Below are positions 41,680 through 52,784 of a stretch of 64,000 nt of DNA, piece by piece. The position numbers and the translations under genes are program-made. The first letter of the stretch is position 1. Every line of letters begins with the position of its first letter. Source of the DNA: Actinoplanes sp. TBRC 11911 (GTDB taxonomy: Bacteria; Actinomycetota; Actinomycetes; Mycobacteriales; Micromonosporaceae). Under the pieces are notes generated by a model. The model was not told the origin of the DNA and ran no database searches. It saw only the letters and a program-made list of their open reading frames with translations. The stretch is taken from assembly GCF_012933445.1 (NCBI RefSeq), contig NZ_JABBNC010000033.1, positions 1 to 64,000 of the forward strand. Reading direction: 5' to 3'.

Positions 41680-44259
41680 ATGTTCCAATCAAGGAAGCGG
41701 ACGTTCGCCGCGGTTTCCGCGATCGCGGTGGCCGGGCTGCTCGGGATAGGTGCCGCAGCGTACGGCGCCATTCCGGCCAGCGGCACGGGCGTGATCACGG
41801 GCTGCCGCAACGCGAGTACGGGTGCCCTCCGCGTCATCGACTACGAGGCCGGCAAGCGCTGCACGACCAGCGAGCGGATGATGACCTGGAACACGACGGG
41901 TCCGAAGGGCGCTACCGGCGCGACGGGCGCAACGGGCGCGGCGGGTGCCAAGGGCGCGACCGGCGCGACCGGTGCCACGGGGGCCACCGGGCCGGCGGGT
42001 GCCAAGGGAGCCACGGGGGCTACGGGAGCCACCGGCGCTACCGGCGCGACGGGGCCGGCGGGTGCCAAGGGCGCGACCGGGGCGACCGGGGCCGCCGGAG
42101 CGACGGGAGCCACTGGGGCGACCGGAGCCACGGGCGCTACCGGTGCTACCGGCGCGACCGGCGCGCAGGGTGCAACGGGCGCGACTGGAGCGCAGGGCGC
42201 AACCGGGGCGACTGGGGCTCAGGGCGCAACCGGAGCAACCGGGGCTCAGGGCCTGCAGGGTCTGCCCGGCACCGACGGCAAGGACGGCGCCGCTGGACCG
42301 CAGGGCGCCAAGGGCGACACCGGCGCGCAGGGCCTGCAAGGCGACAAGGGCGACACGGGTGCCCAAGGTGTCCAGGGCGACACCGGCGCGCAGGGCGTGC
42401 AGGGCGAGAAGGGCGACACCGGCGCCCAGGGCCTGCAAGGGCTGCAGGGCGTGCCCGGCGCTGACGGCAAGGACGGCGCCGTCGGACCGCAAGGCGAGAA
42501 GGGCGACACCGGCGCGCAAGGCGTCCAGGGCGAAACGGGTGCTCAGGGTGCCCAGGGCGACAAGGGCGACACCGGCGCCCAAGGCATCCAGGGCGAGACC
42601 GGCGCGCAAGGACTGCAGGGCGTGCCCGGCGCTGACGGCAAGGACGGCGCCGTCGGACCGCAAGGCGAGAAGGGCGACGCCGGCGCGCAGGGCGTCCAGG
42701 GCGACAAGGGCGACACCGGAGCCCAGGGCCTGCAAGGCGACAAGGGCGACACCGGAGCGCAGGGCGACAAGGGCGCCCAGGGCGAGACCGGCGCGCAAGG
42801 TGTCCAGGGCGACAAGGGCGACACCGGAGCCGAAGGCCTGCAGGGGCTGCAGGGCGTGCCCGGCGCCGACGGCAAGGACGGCGCCGTCGGACCGCAAGGC
42901 GAGAAGGGTGACACCGGCGCGCAAGGCGTCCAGGGCGACAAGGGCGACACCGGAGCCCAGGGCGACAAGGGCGACACGGGTGCTCAAGGCGTCCAGGGCG
43001 ACAAGGGCGACACCGGAGCCCAGGGCCTGCAGGGCGACAAGGGCGACACCGGCGCTCAGGGCGAGACCGGAGCGCAAGGCGTGCAGGGCGACAAGGGCGA
43101 CACCGGCGCTCAAGGCATCCAGGGCGACAAGGGCGACACCGGAGCCCAGGGCCTGCAAGGACTGCAGGGCGTGCCCGGCGCCGACGGCAAGGACGGCGCC
43201 GTCGGACCGCAAGGCGAGAAGGGCGACACCGGAGCGCAAGGCGTCCAGGGCGACAAGGGCGACACCGGAGCGCAGGGCGTCCAGGGCGACAAGGGCGACA
43301 CCGGCGCTCAGGGCGTACAAGGCGAGAAGGGTGACGCCGGCGCTCAGGGTGAGAAGGGCGAGACCGGCGCTCAGGGCCTGCAAGGCCTGCAGGGCATCCA
43401 GGGCCTGCAGGGCGTGCCCGGTGCCAGCGCCTACGACCTGGCCTACGCCAACGACCCGACCATCGGCTCGGTGCAGGACTGGCTGCTGTCGCTGATCGGT
43501 GCGAACGGCGTGGACGGCAAGGACGCGTACCAGATGGCTGTCGACGGTGGATTCGCCGGCACGCCGGAGGAGTGGCTGGCCTCGCTCAAGGGTGCGACCG
43601 GTCCGCAAGGCACGACGGGTGCCACCGGTGCGCAGGGTGAGGTCGGCGCCGCCGGTGCTCAGGGTGCAACCGGTGCGACCGGTGCCCAGGGCGCGACGGG
43701 TGCCACCGGCGCGCAGGGTCCGGCGGGTGCCACCGGCGCCCAGGGTCCGGCCGGTCCGGCGGGTGCCGACGGTCTCTCCAACTCGAAGTGGTTCGCCGGC
43801 GCCGGGACCCCGTCGGGCACCCTGACCGGTTCGGCCGTCAACGACATGTACCTCAACACCACCGACGGCTCGATCTACAAGAAGACCGGCACCACGACGT
43901 GGACCGTGCAGTCCGGCTCGATCAAGGGCGCGACGGGTGCCACCGGTGCGACGGGTGCGACCGGAGCCACCGGCGCGACGGGTCCGCAGGGCCCGGCCGG
44001 TACCGCCGGCAGCAACCTCACCAAGACCGTCGGCTCGGCGTTCAGCGTCACCGGCACCAACCGCAGCACCACGTTGTCCTGCGCGTCCGGTAGCACCGTC
44101 GTCGGGGGTGGCTTCACCACCAGCGCCGGCACGGTCAGCCAGTCGGCCTCGCACAACGTGGAGAGCGACGAGACCAACGGCCAGTGGACCTTCACCTGGA
44201 GCAAGACCAGCGTCTCGAACGCGACCGTGACGCCGTACGTCTTCTGCGTCGCTCCGTAA
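41680..44259 (+). CDS. Secreted collagen-like protein
   Basis: An 859 aa exported protein. Residues 1-30 form a signal peptide. Residues 31-72 form a small domain with [19 protein letters not shown]…CTTSE. From G74 to about 582 the chain is an unbroken Gly-X-Y series of about 170 triplets, first GAT-rich, then GAQG(V/L)[11 protein letters not shown] units. A break holds two copies of the (S/D)AY(D/Q)…EEWLASLKG insert module (about 584-637). A second Gly-X-Y run (638-697), a small [11 protein letters not shown]…[12 protein letters not shown] domain, a third short run and a C-terminal beta domain (about 775-859) follow. Such proteins form triple-helical surface fibres. ATG 41680 has AGGAG six bases ahead. 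Confidence 0.92.
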   Translation: MFQSRKRTFAAVSAIAVAGLLGIGAAAYGAIPASGTGVITGCRNASTGALRVIDYEAGKRCTTSERMMTWNTTGPKGATGATGATGAAGAKGATGATGATGATGPAGAKGATGATGATGATGATGPAGAKGATGATGAAGATGATGATGATGATGATGATGAQGATGATGAQGATGATGAQGATGATGAQGLQGLPGTDGKDGAAGPQGAKGDTGAQGLQGDKGDTGAQGVQGDTGAQGVQGEKGDTGAQGLQGLQGVPGADGKDGAVGPQGEKGDTGAQGVQGETGAQGAQGDKGDTGAQGIQGETGAQGLQGVPGADGKDGAVGPQGEKGDAGAQGVQGDKGDTGAQGLQGDKGDTGAQGDKGAQGETGAQGVQGDKGDTGAEGLQGLQGVPGADGKDGAVGPQGEKGDTGAQGVQGDKGDTGAQGDKGDTGAQGVQGDKGDTGAQGLQGDKGDTGAQGETGAQGVQGDKGDTGAQGIQGDKGDTGAQGLQGLQGVPGADGKDGAVGPQGEKGDTGAQGVQGDKGDTGAQGVQGDKGDTGAQGVQGEKGDAGAQGEKGETGAQGLQGLQGIQGLQGVPGASAYDLAYANDPTIGSVQDWLLSLIGANGVDGKDAYQMAVDGGFAGTPEEWLASLKGATGPQGTTGATGAQGEVGAAGAQGATGATGAQGATGATGAQGPAGATGAQGPAGPAGADGLSNSKWFAGAGTPSGTLTGSAVNDMYLNTTDGSIYKKTGTTTWTVQSGSIKGATGATGATGATGATGATGPQGPAGTAGSNLTKTVGSAFSVTGTNRSTTLSCASGSTVVGGGFTTSAGTVSQSASHNVESDETNGQWTFTWSKTSVSNATVTPYVFCVAP
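41904..43424 (+). repeat. Gly-X-Y coding minisatellite
   Basis: About 1.5 kb of nine-base and longer (36-63 base) in-frame repeats, with near-identical GGCGACAAGGGCGACACCGG units occurring many times. Repeat copies are likely to recombine, and short-read assemblies may collapse here. Confidence 0.85.
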
Positions 44260-44268
44260 CACCCATGG

Positions 44269-44299
44269 CGGGGGCCCCGGCAGGATGCCGGGGCCCCCG
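44269..44299 (+). terminator. Strong terminator of the collagen-like gene
   Basis: CGGGGGCCCCGGCA (44269-44282) pairs perfectly with TGCCGGGGCCCCCG (44286-44299) over GGA, ten bases past the stop codon. Confidence 0.8.
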
Positions 44300-44343
44300 G
44301 TTCCGGCCATTGAGGAAGTTCTGCCATCCAGGAAGGAAGGCAA

Positions 44344-46794
44344 GTGCGAAGCATGAAGAAGCTCCTGACTGCCGCGGTGGCCGGGGCCCTGGCCGCCGGC
44401 CTCGCCGGGGTACCGGCGTACGCGGCGGCCCCGCCGATCACGTCGGTGACGCCGGCGAACAAGGCGACAGCGGTGCCGCTGGCCGCACAGCCCACTGCCA
44501 CGTTCGCCACCGCCATCAACCCCGCGGACCTGCGGTATTCGCTGGTCAACTCGGCCGGTAACACCACGGTCTCCTCGTACTACCGGTACGACGCGTCCTC
44601 GAAGACGGTCACGTTCACCCCGCGCTCCCCGCTCGGGTATCTCACCAAGTACACGATGACCATCAAGCTGCAGAGCGGGTCGACCGCGAGCAGCGCCTAC
44701 TCCTGGTCCTTCACGACCGTCGGCAAGGACACCACCGCGCCGAGCCAGCCCGGGACCCTCGTCGCCGACACCCCCACGACCACGACGGTCGGCCTCTCCT
44801 GGGGCGCCTCGACCGACAACGTCGGCGTCACGGAGTACGTCATCTCCAGCGGCTCGACCGTGCTCCTGTCCACCGCCGCCACGAGCGCGACGGTCACCGG
44901 CCTGACACCGTCGACCGCCTACAACTTCACCGTGTCGGCGAAGGACGCGGCCGGCAACAGCTCGGCATCCAGCAACACCGTCACCGTCACCACGGCGACC
45001 CCGCCGCCGCCTCAGGACACGACGCCGCCCACCGCACCGGGCGCGCCGACGGTCGGCACGGTCACCCCGACCACCGCCGAGCTGAGCTGGGCCGCCTCGA
45101 CCGACGCCGTCGGTGTCGTCTCCTACCAGGTCACCGGCGGTCCGACGGTGGTCACATCGGCGACCCCGGCCGCCACGCTGAGCGGCCTGAACCCGTCGAC
45201 GACGTACACCGTCACGGTCAAGGCGTACGACGCGGCCGGCAACGCCTCGCCGGCCTCCGCCACCGCGTCGTTCACCACCAGCGCGGTGCAGGTGCCCGGG
45301 TCGCGCTCCGGTGCCGGCATTCCCGGCGCGACCGGCAAAACCCTTGTCGTGTACGACAACACCGGCCCGTACGCGTTCCTCGGCGAGCAGTACGCCCTGG
45401 TCACCGCCCAGCTCACCTCGCACTTCGGGGACTGGACGGCGCAGCCCGCGGGCGACTACACGGCCGGCGAGCTGGCCGGCTTCGACGCGCTCGTCTACAT
45501 CGGATCGACCTACGACGAGCCGCTGCCGCTGGCTTTCCTGGACGACGTGACCGCGACGACCAAGCCGGTCATCTGGATGTACGACAACATCTGGCAGCTC
45601 ACCGCGCGGGACCCGAACTTCACCGCCAACCGCGGCTTCACGTGGACCGGCTTCGACTTCTCGACGGTTTCCTCGATCACGTACAAGGGCACCTCGTTCC
45701 CGCGTGACCCGGCGAACGGCGCGGGCATCATGAACACGACGATCACCGACCCGGCCAAGGCGCAGTCCCTGGGCGACTCGGTGCGGGCGGACGGCACCAC
45801 GTTCCCGTGGGGTGTCAAGTCCGGCAACTTCACCTACATCGGCGAGATCCCGTACGCGTACATGACCATGGATGATCGGTATGTCGCCTTCTGCTCGGAG
45901 CTGATGGACACCCTGGCGCCGGCGACGGTGAGCCGGCACCGCGCGATGGTCCGGCTCGAGGACGTCGGCCCCGACGCCGAGCCGGCCGAGCTCCGCGCGA
46001 TGACGAACTACCTGTTCGGCAAGGGCATCCCGTTCTCGGTCGCGGTGTACCCGCGGTACCGGGACCCGTTGGGCGCCAACACCAACGGCGTGGCGGAGGA
46101 CTACACGCTGGCGCAGCGGCCGCTGGTCGTCGCCGAGCTCAAGTACATGCAGTCGCACGGCGGCACGTTGCTCATGCACGGATACACCCATCAGTACTCG
46201 AACGTGCCGAACCCGTACCAGGGGGTCAGCGCGGACGACTTCGAGTTCTACCGGGCGCACATCGACACGTCGAACAACGTGATCTACGACGGCCCGGTCA
46301 CCGAGGACTCGCAGAGCTGGGCGCAGGGCCGCATCAACGACAGCTTCGCGGCGTTCACGGCGGCGGGGCTGGCCAAGCCGACGGTGTTCGAGTTCCCGCA
46401 CTACGCCGGCAGCGACGCGGACAACAAGGCGGTCGCGGCCACCTTCCAGAACCGGTACGACCGTGGTCTGTACCCGGCCGGCGCGCTCAAGGGCGGCACG
46501 CTCGACTACACCAGGATCATCGGGCAGTTCTTCCCCTGGACGGTCCGGGACATCTACGGGGTGCTCGTGGTCCCGGAGAACATCGGCAACATCGAGCTGG
46601 AGGCGTTCAACAACCACCCGCCGCGGTTGCCGGCCGACCTTGTCGCTTCAGCGCAGCGCAACCTGGTGATCAAGGACGGCGTGGCGAGCTTCTTCTTCCA
46701 CCCGTACAACCCGGTCACCTACCTGCAGCAGACCGTCGAGGGAATCCAGGCTGCCGGATACACCTTCGTGTCCGGTCCGGCGACCCTGTCGTAA
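44344..46794 (+). CDS. Secreted multidomain protein: Ig-like, two FN3 and a DUF2334 deacetylase-like domain
   Basis: An 816 aa exported protein. The order is a signal peptide (1-30, ending AYAAAP), an SbsA/Big_5-type Ig-like domain (about 30-125), two fibronectin type III domains (about 130-215 and 225-315), then a linker and a C-terminal DUF2334 domain (about 330-816). DUF2334 is related to polysaccharide deacetylases; the segments MVRLEDVGPDAEP and LLMHGYTHQYSN carry the Asp and His residues expected of the metal site. It probably binds and modifies an extracellular polysaccharide. GTG 44344 has an AGGAAGG nearby; ATG 44353 is an alternative. It follows the collagen-like gene after a strong terminator, so it is probably transcribed separately. 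Confidence 0.85.
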   Translation: MRSMKKLLTAAVAGALAAGLAGVPAYAAAPPITSVTPANKATAVPLAAQPTATFATAINPADLRYSLVNSAGNTTVSSYYRYDASSKTVTFTPRSPLGYLTKYTMTIKLQSGSTASSAYSWSFTTVGKDTTAPSQPGTLVADTPTTTTVGLSWGASTDNVGVTEYVISSGSTVLLSTAATSATVTGLTPSTAYNFTVSAKDAAGNSSASSNTVTVTTATPPPPQDTTPPTAPGAPTVGTVTPTTAELSWAASTDAVGVVSYQVTGGPTVVTSATPAATLSGLNPSTTYTVTVKAYDAAGNASPASATASFTTSAVQVPGSRSGAGIPGATGKTLVVYDNTGPYAFLGEQYALVTAQLTSHFGDWTAQPAGDYTAGELAGFDALVYIGSTYDEPLPLAFLDDVTATTKPVIWMYDNIWQLTARDPNFTANRGFTWTGFDFSTVSSITYKGTSFPRDPANGAGIMNTTITDPAKAQSLGDSVRADGTTFPWGVKSGNFTYIGEIPYAYMTMDDRYVAFCSELMDTLAPATVSRHRAMVRLEDVGPDAEPAELRAMTNYLFGKGIPFSVAVYPRYRDPLGANTNGVAEDYTLAQRPLVVAELKYMQSHGGTLLMHGYTHQYSNVPNPYQGVSADDFEFYRAHIDTSNNVIYDGPVTEDSQSWAQGRINDSFAAFTAAGLAKPTVFEFPHYAGSDADNKAVAATFQNRYDRGLYPAGALKGGTLDYTRIIGQFFPWTVRDIYGVLVVPENIGNIELEAFNNHPPRLPADLVASAQRNLVIKDGVASFFFHPYNPVTYLQQTVEGIQAAGYTFVSGPATLS

Positions 46795-46810
46795 CCCACC
46801 CAACCCGACC

Positions 46811-46847
46811 CGAACAGGCCAGAGCCCTCCCGGCTCTGGCCTGTTCG
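46811..46847 (+). terminator. Terminator of the DUF2334 gene
   Basis: A perfect 16-base inverted repeat, CGAACAGGCCAGAGCC / GGCTCTGGCCTGTTCG, with a five-base loop, 17 bases after the stop codon. Confidence 0.85.
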
Positions 46848-46951
46848 GCTGAGTACCCCCCGACCGGTCAGGGGACAGAGCGTGACAACGGATTCACGTA
46901 ATATCGGTATATATCCGAAATCGTCCGATTGCCTAAGTACGGGGAGTAAGC

Positions 46952-47476
46952 GTGAACACCCTTCAGGATTCCCCCGCCACCGACGACAACCTGGTCACCG
47001 ACCGTCCCACCAGTAACCGCCGTCGTCGCCGGGTCCTGCTCACCGCCGGCGTCGTCCTGGTGGCACTGCTGGCCGCCACCGCCGGATGGCTCGTGCCGCG
47101 GCTGGCCGACGACTCGACGGCGTACCTGGGCAAGGACGCCTCGGTGCTGGCCGGCGCGCTCGGCTGCACCCAGTTCACCAAGCAGACCACCCACGACGAG
47201 TCGGTGTACCACTACCGCGACCAGGGCACCTGCACGCTCGACGGCACGCTGGTCACGGTCATCACCTTCAACCGGCAGGCCGACGTCGACTCGTACGCCA
47301 CGATGATGCGCGCGGTGATCCCGATCCTGCACCCGACCTGGGTCGGCGCCACCTACGCCGCCGGTTCGGGCTGGGTCGTCGCCGACACCGTCAACTTGAC
47401 CGCCAAGCCCGCCGAGGCCGCGGTGAAGCAGCTCGGCGCCGGCGCGACCTTCGTGCTGCCCTCCGCCGCGAAGTAA
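46952..47476 (+). CDS. Single-pass membrane protein, unknown function
   Basis: A 174 aa protein with a cytoplasmic basic N-terminus (SNRRRRR), one membrane helix (about 28-48) and an extracytoplasmic domain containing two Cys (GCTQF … GTCTL) that could form a disulphide. No family is recognised. GTG 46952 has GGGGAG five bases ahead. An AT-rich, imperfectly palindromic stretch (ATCGGTATATATCCG, about 46903-46917) lies just upstream and may be its promoter/operator. Confidence 0.6.
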   Translation: MNTLQDSPATDDNLVTDRPTSNRRRRRVLLTAGVVLVALLAATAGWLVPRLADDSTAYLGKDASVLAGALGCTQFTKQTTHDESVYHYRDQGTCTLDGTLVTVITFNRQADVDSYATMMRAVIPILHPTWVGATYAAGSGWVVADTVNLTAKPAEAAVKQLGAGATFVLPSAAK

Positions 47477-47507
47477 GTAAGGCCACGTAAGGGCGGCCGC
47501 ACGCGGA

Positions 47508-48308
47508 TCAGGCCAGGAAGTCACCGTCCATGACGGTGACCGCGCTCCCGGTCAGCCTCGTGCGGTCGCCTCGAAGCTCGACCCGCACATACCCGCCCCG
47601 CGGCGAGGCCTGATAGCCGGTCATCGTGGTGCGGCCGCCCAGGCGCGCGGACCAGAACGGGGTCAAGGCGGTGTGCGCGCTACCGGTCACCGGATCCTCC
47701 CCGACGCCCGCGGCGGCGCCGAAGAAACGGGACACGAAGTCGTAGCCGGCGTCCGGCTCGGCGGCCGCGGCGGTCACGATCACGCCGCGGCGCTCCATGC
47801 GAGCCAGTGCGGACAGGTCCGGGGCCAAATCGCGTACGGCCTCCTCGGATTTCAGCTCGATCAGGAGATCGTCGGTGTTCGGCCCGGTGTGGTGCACGGA
47901 CAGCATCTCGGCACCCAGCACCCCGGCAAGCCCGTCCGGTGCCTCCGAAGGCGTCAGCGGAGCCGTCGGAAAGTCCAGCGTGTACGCCCCGGAGCCGTCC
48001 CCGGTGGCGGTCAGCACCCCGCTGAGGGTCGCGAACCGCACGGTCCCGGCTCGACCCAGTACGTGTGCGGTCGCCAGCGTCGCGTGGCCGCACAACGCCA
48101 CCTCGACGGCCGGCGTGAACCAGCGCAACGCGTAATCGGCCTCGCCGTCGCCGGACAGGGGGTGCGCGAAGGCCGTCTCGGACAGGTGCACCTCGGCCGC
48201 GACCCGCTGCATCCACTCGGCCGACGGGAACTCGTCGAGCAGCATGACCCCGGCGGGATTGCCGGCGAACGGGCGATCGGTGAAGGCGTCGACGATTCTG
48301 ATGCGCAT
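47508..48308 (-). CDS. PhzF-family isomerase
   Basis: PhzF enzymes are diaminopimelate-epimerase-fold isomerases without cofactor. The N-terminal DAFTDRPFAGNPAGV, the catalytic Glu44 in HLSETAF, CGHATLATAHVL and the second-half GVGEDPVTGSAH are all present. The 266 aa length is normal. There are no phenazine genes nearby, so it is one of the many family members of unknown substrate. ATG 48308 is apparently leaderless: TAACGT at 48320-48315 and six bases precede it. It lies 17 bases after the DUF2550 gene but may have this promoter of its own. Confidence 0.88.
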   Translation of the reverse strand: MRIRIVDAFTDRPFAGNPAGVMLLDEFPSAEWMQRVAAEVHLSETAFAHPLSGDGEADYALRWFTPAVEVALCGHATLATAHVLGRAGTVRFATLSGVLTATGDGSGAYTLDFPTAPLTPSEAPDGLAGVLGAEMLSVHHTGPNTDDLLIELKSEEAVRDLAPDLSALARMERRGVIVTAAAAEPDAGYDFVSRFFGAAAGVGEDPVTGSAHTALTPFWSARLGGRTTMTGYQASPRGGYVRVELRGDRTRLTGSAVTVMDGDFLA

Positions 48309-48325
48309 GAGCCGACGTTAGACGG

Positions 48326-48790
48326 TCACTGCTCGATGGTGCGCGGCCTTATTCTCGGGTGTGGCCCGCGACCGGCCTGCCCGGGCGGCGCCGCCTCGAG
48401 CCAGGACAGGAAACCGGTCACCGTCGACTCGGCCATCGCGACCTCGACCTCGACCGTGCCGCTCTGACATCGCAGGATCGTCCAGTGGCCGGGCATGCTC
48501 AGGCGTTCCGGCCCCTCCGGCTCCCGCCGGCTCTCGATGCGCAGCACGCCGCGGTTGAGGACCCGCCTGGGCCGCAGCGCGAAGCTGAACATGCGGTAGA
48601 CGCGGAACTCCTCGCCCTGGAACTGCCCGATCCCGGAGGACCAGCCGCGTCCGGGGTAGAGCGTGCTGGTGCGCACCTGGACCCGAATGGTGCCGCCGCC
48701 CAGCATGAGCAGGCGGCGGCGGAAGAATATGACGAAGAGAATCGCGAGCAGCGCGACGAGGCAGATTCCGATGATTTCCAGAACCCGCAT
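48326..48790 (-). CDS. DUF2550-family membrane protein
   Basis: A 154 aa protein: an N-terminal membrane helix (5-22), RRRLLMLGGGTIRVQVR, then a beta-rich soluble domain (GRGWSSGIGQFQGEEFRVYRMFS … LRCQSGTVEVEVAM). It matches the actinobacterial DUF2550 family that follows atpC in mycobacteria (Rv1312 position, from memory). The function is unknown. ATG 48790 lies eight bases after the atpC stop. Confidence 0.8.
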   Translation of the reverse strand: MRVLEIIGICLVALLAILFVIFFRRRLLMLGGGTIRVQVRTSTLYPGRGWSSGIGQFQGEEFRVYRMFSFALRPRRVLNRGVLRIESRREPEGPERLSMPGHWTILRCQSGTVEVEVAMAESTVTGFLSWLEAAPPGQAGRGPHPRIRPRTIEQ

Positions 48791-48798
48791 CGTCGGCG

Positions 48799-49080
48799 TC
48801 AGTGAGTCTCGGGCGTGGCGGGAGTGGCGCTCTCGGCAAGAACGGTTACGCCGTCCGCGTCGATCGAGAGGAAACCACCGCTGACGTCGTAGGTCAGCTC
48901 GTCCCCGCCGGCGAGTTTGACGCGCACCTGGGACGGCTCTTTCAACAGGCCGAGAAGCGGCGAGTGACCGGGCAGCACACCGATCTCACCCTCGGTGGTG
49001 CGCGCGACGAGCATCTCGGCCTCGCCGGACCACACGCTCTGCTCGACGGCGACGACCCTCACGGGCAGCTGGTTGGCCAC
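48799..49080 (-). CDS. atpC: ATP synthase F1 epsilon subunit (short form)
   Basis: Part of the central rotor stalk. The whole N-terminal beta-sandwich is present (VVAVEQSVWSGEAEMLVARTTEGEIGVLPGHSPLLG … GGFLSIDADGVTVLAE). At 93 aa it stops where the C-terminal two-helix domain should begin (E. coli is about 139 aa, mycobacteria about 121). That helical domain is the inhibitory arm in many bacteria, so epsilon cannot provide that control here. GTG 49080 has a GGGAG ahead. It is separated from atpD by an LCP gene and has its own -10 candidate. Confidence 0.92.
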   Translation of the reverse strand: MANQLPVRVVAVEQSVWSGEAEMLVARTTEGEIGVLPGHSPLLGLLKEPSQVRVKLAGGDELTYDVSGGFLSIDADGVTVLAESATPATPETH

Positions 49081-49117
49081 GCTGTCTCCCTACAAACCTG
49101 TAATACCGATGGGGTGC

Positions 49118-49123
49118 AGTCTA
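49118..49123 (-). promoter_or_regulatory. Separate -10 box for atpC
   Basis: TAGACT on the minus strand lies 37 bases before GTG 49080. A CCACCC … GGGTGG hairpin (about 49133-49157) just upstream could end the LCP transcript. Together they suggest atpC is expressed apart from the main atp operon. Confidence 0.45.
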
Positions 49124-49183
49124 AACGGCCGGGCCACCCCCCGTGGTGGCGGGTGGTCACAGACACATACGGCGGGCGGGGCG

Positions 49184-50311
49184 TCACACGTTGTCGTTGA
49201 TGTACTCGGAGTTGTTCAGCAGAAACTCGGGCAACTCGTCCGCCTTGACCGCCCGGAAGAACTTCTCGGCGCTCGGGTCGAGCTGCTCGCCCTGATACTT
49301 CCCGTTCTCGAAGAGCCCGCCGCCGGGCAGCTTGATCGACGTCAGGTTGTCGGCCCGGATGTTCTTGAGGGCGAGCGCCCACTCGACCACGCCGTTGCCC
49401 TTGCCGTCGAAGATCAGCGCCTTGCCGGCCGCCCGGAGCACCTTGTCGAGCTTGCCCGGGCTGGTGATCACGTCCTTGCTCAGCGCCTGCTTCGCCATCG
49501 CCTTGATGAACTGCTGCTGGTGGCGCTGGCGGTCGTAGTCGCTGTTCGGCAGGCCGTAGCGCTGGCGCACGTAGTCCAGGGCCTGCCACCCCTGCAGGTG
49601 GAACGTGCCCTTCTTGTACGTCGCCTGCGGCCCGTAGTACGGATGCTCGCAGGTGTTGTCCGCGCAGCGCGACAAGCGCGGGCGGGGTTTGCCGTTGGGC
49701 TGCAGGTGCTCGGACTTCACGTTCTGATCGATCTTCATGGTGACGCCGCCCATCGCGTCGACGATCGCCTTGAAGCCGTTGAAGTTGATGATCGCCCCGG
49801 CGTCGAACTCCTTGATGCCGGTCAGGTTCTGCACGGTACGGGCCAGCAGGTCGAAGCCCTGGACCACGTCGTGCTTCCCGTTGCCGATCGAGCTGCCGAA
49901 GCCCATCGCGGCGTTGATCTTCGCCCGGCCGCCGCGGAAGCCGGTCTTCTCGAACGCCGGGATGTCGACCACCAGGTCGCGCGGGATGGAGAACAGGTAC
50001 GCCTGGTCCATCTCGGCCGGGATGTGCGCCACGATGATCGAGTCGGACAGGGGCGTCTGCTCGTCGGTGCGCGGGTCGATGCCCACCAGCAGGATGTTCT
50101 GCGCGCCCTTGATGTCCGGCGCCTCCTGGTCGGCGCCAGCGGCGGCCGCGTTACCACCGAACAGATCTTTCTGGTCGACCGCACCGGCGTAGCGCGCCTC
50201 GAGAACCTGCGTGGTGACCAGGGCGCCACCGCCCAGCACCATCAGAACGCAGCCGAAGATCGCGCAGAGCCTCGCCCATAAAGGCGCACGGCGTACGGAG
50301 GACTTGGCCAC
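49184..50311 (-). CDS. LytR-CpsA-Psr (LCP) family glycopolymer transferase
   Basis: LCP enzymes attach teichoic-acid-like or arabinogalactan-type polymers to peptidoglycan outside the cell. A short cytoplasmic N-terminus and one membrane helix (about 12-36) precede the LCP domain. It has the conserved NILLVGID, LSDSIIVAHIP, the lipid-phosphate-binding Arg in FSIPRDL, and DYVRQRYGLPNSDYDRQRHQQQF. The length is 375 aa. GTG 50311 has GGAG ahead. It sits on the same strand between atpD and atpC. A TACTCT -10 candidate (50354-50349) precedes it, just after a terminator hairpin. Confidence 0.9.
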   Translation of the reverse strand: MAKSSVRRAPLWARLCAIFGCVLMVLGGGALVTTQVLEARYAGAVDQKDLFGGNAAAAGADQEAPDIKGAQNILLVGIDPRTDEQTPLSDSIIVAHIPAEMDQAYLFSIPRDLVVDIPAFEKTGFRGGRAKINAAMGFGSSIGNGKHDVVQGFDLLARTVQNLTGIKEFDAGAIINFNGFKAIVDAMGGVTMKIDQNVKSEHLQPNGKPRPRLSRCADNTCEHPYYGPQATYKKGTFHLQGWQALDYVRQRYGLPNSDYDRQRHQQQFIKAMAKQALSKDVITSPGKLDKVLRAAGKALIFDGKGNGVVEWALALKNIRADNLTSIKLPGGGLFENGKYQGEQLDPSAEKFFRAVKADELPEFLLNNSEYINDNV

Positions 50312-50360
50312 TCGTTCTCCAAGGGTTTTTGGGGATCGGGGGCCACCCAGAGTACGCGAA

Positions 50361-50390
50361 GGCCGCGCCGACCGTGTGGTCGACGCGGCC
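50361..50390 (-). terminator. Terminator after atpD
   Basis: GGCCGCG-C-CGACC pairs with GGTCG-A-CGCGGCC around GTGT: a 12-pair stem with one mismatch, 20 bases beyond the atpD stop. It would separate the main atp transcript from LCP and atpC. Confidence 0.65.
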
Positions 50391-50410
50391 CCCGTTGGAG
50401 CTATGTCAGC

Positions 50411-52782
<2,372 letters not shown>

Positions 52783-52784
52783 GA

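Noticed and set aside
41689-46617. A 1642-residue open frame on the minus strand opposite the collagen-like and DUF2334 genes
   Set aside because: It mirrors Gly-X-Y and Thr/Ser-rich codons, has no domain or compositional sense, and the plus strand encodes clear signal peptides and domains. Long antisense frames are a known effect of high GC.
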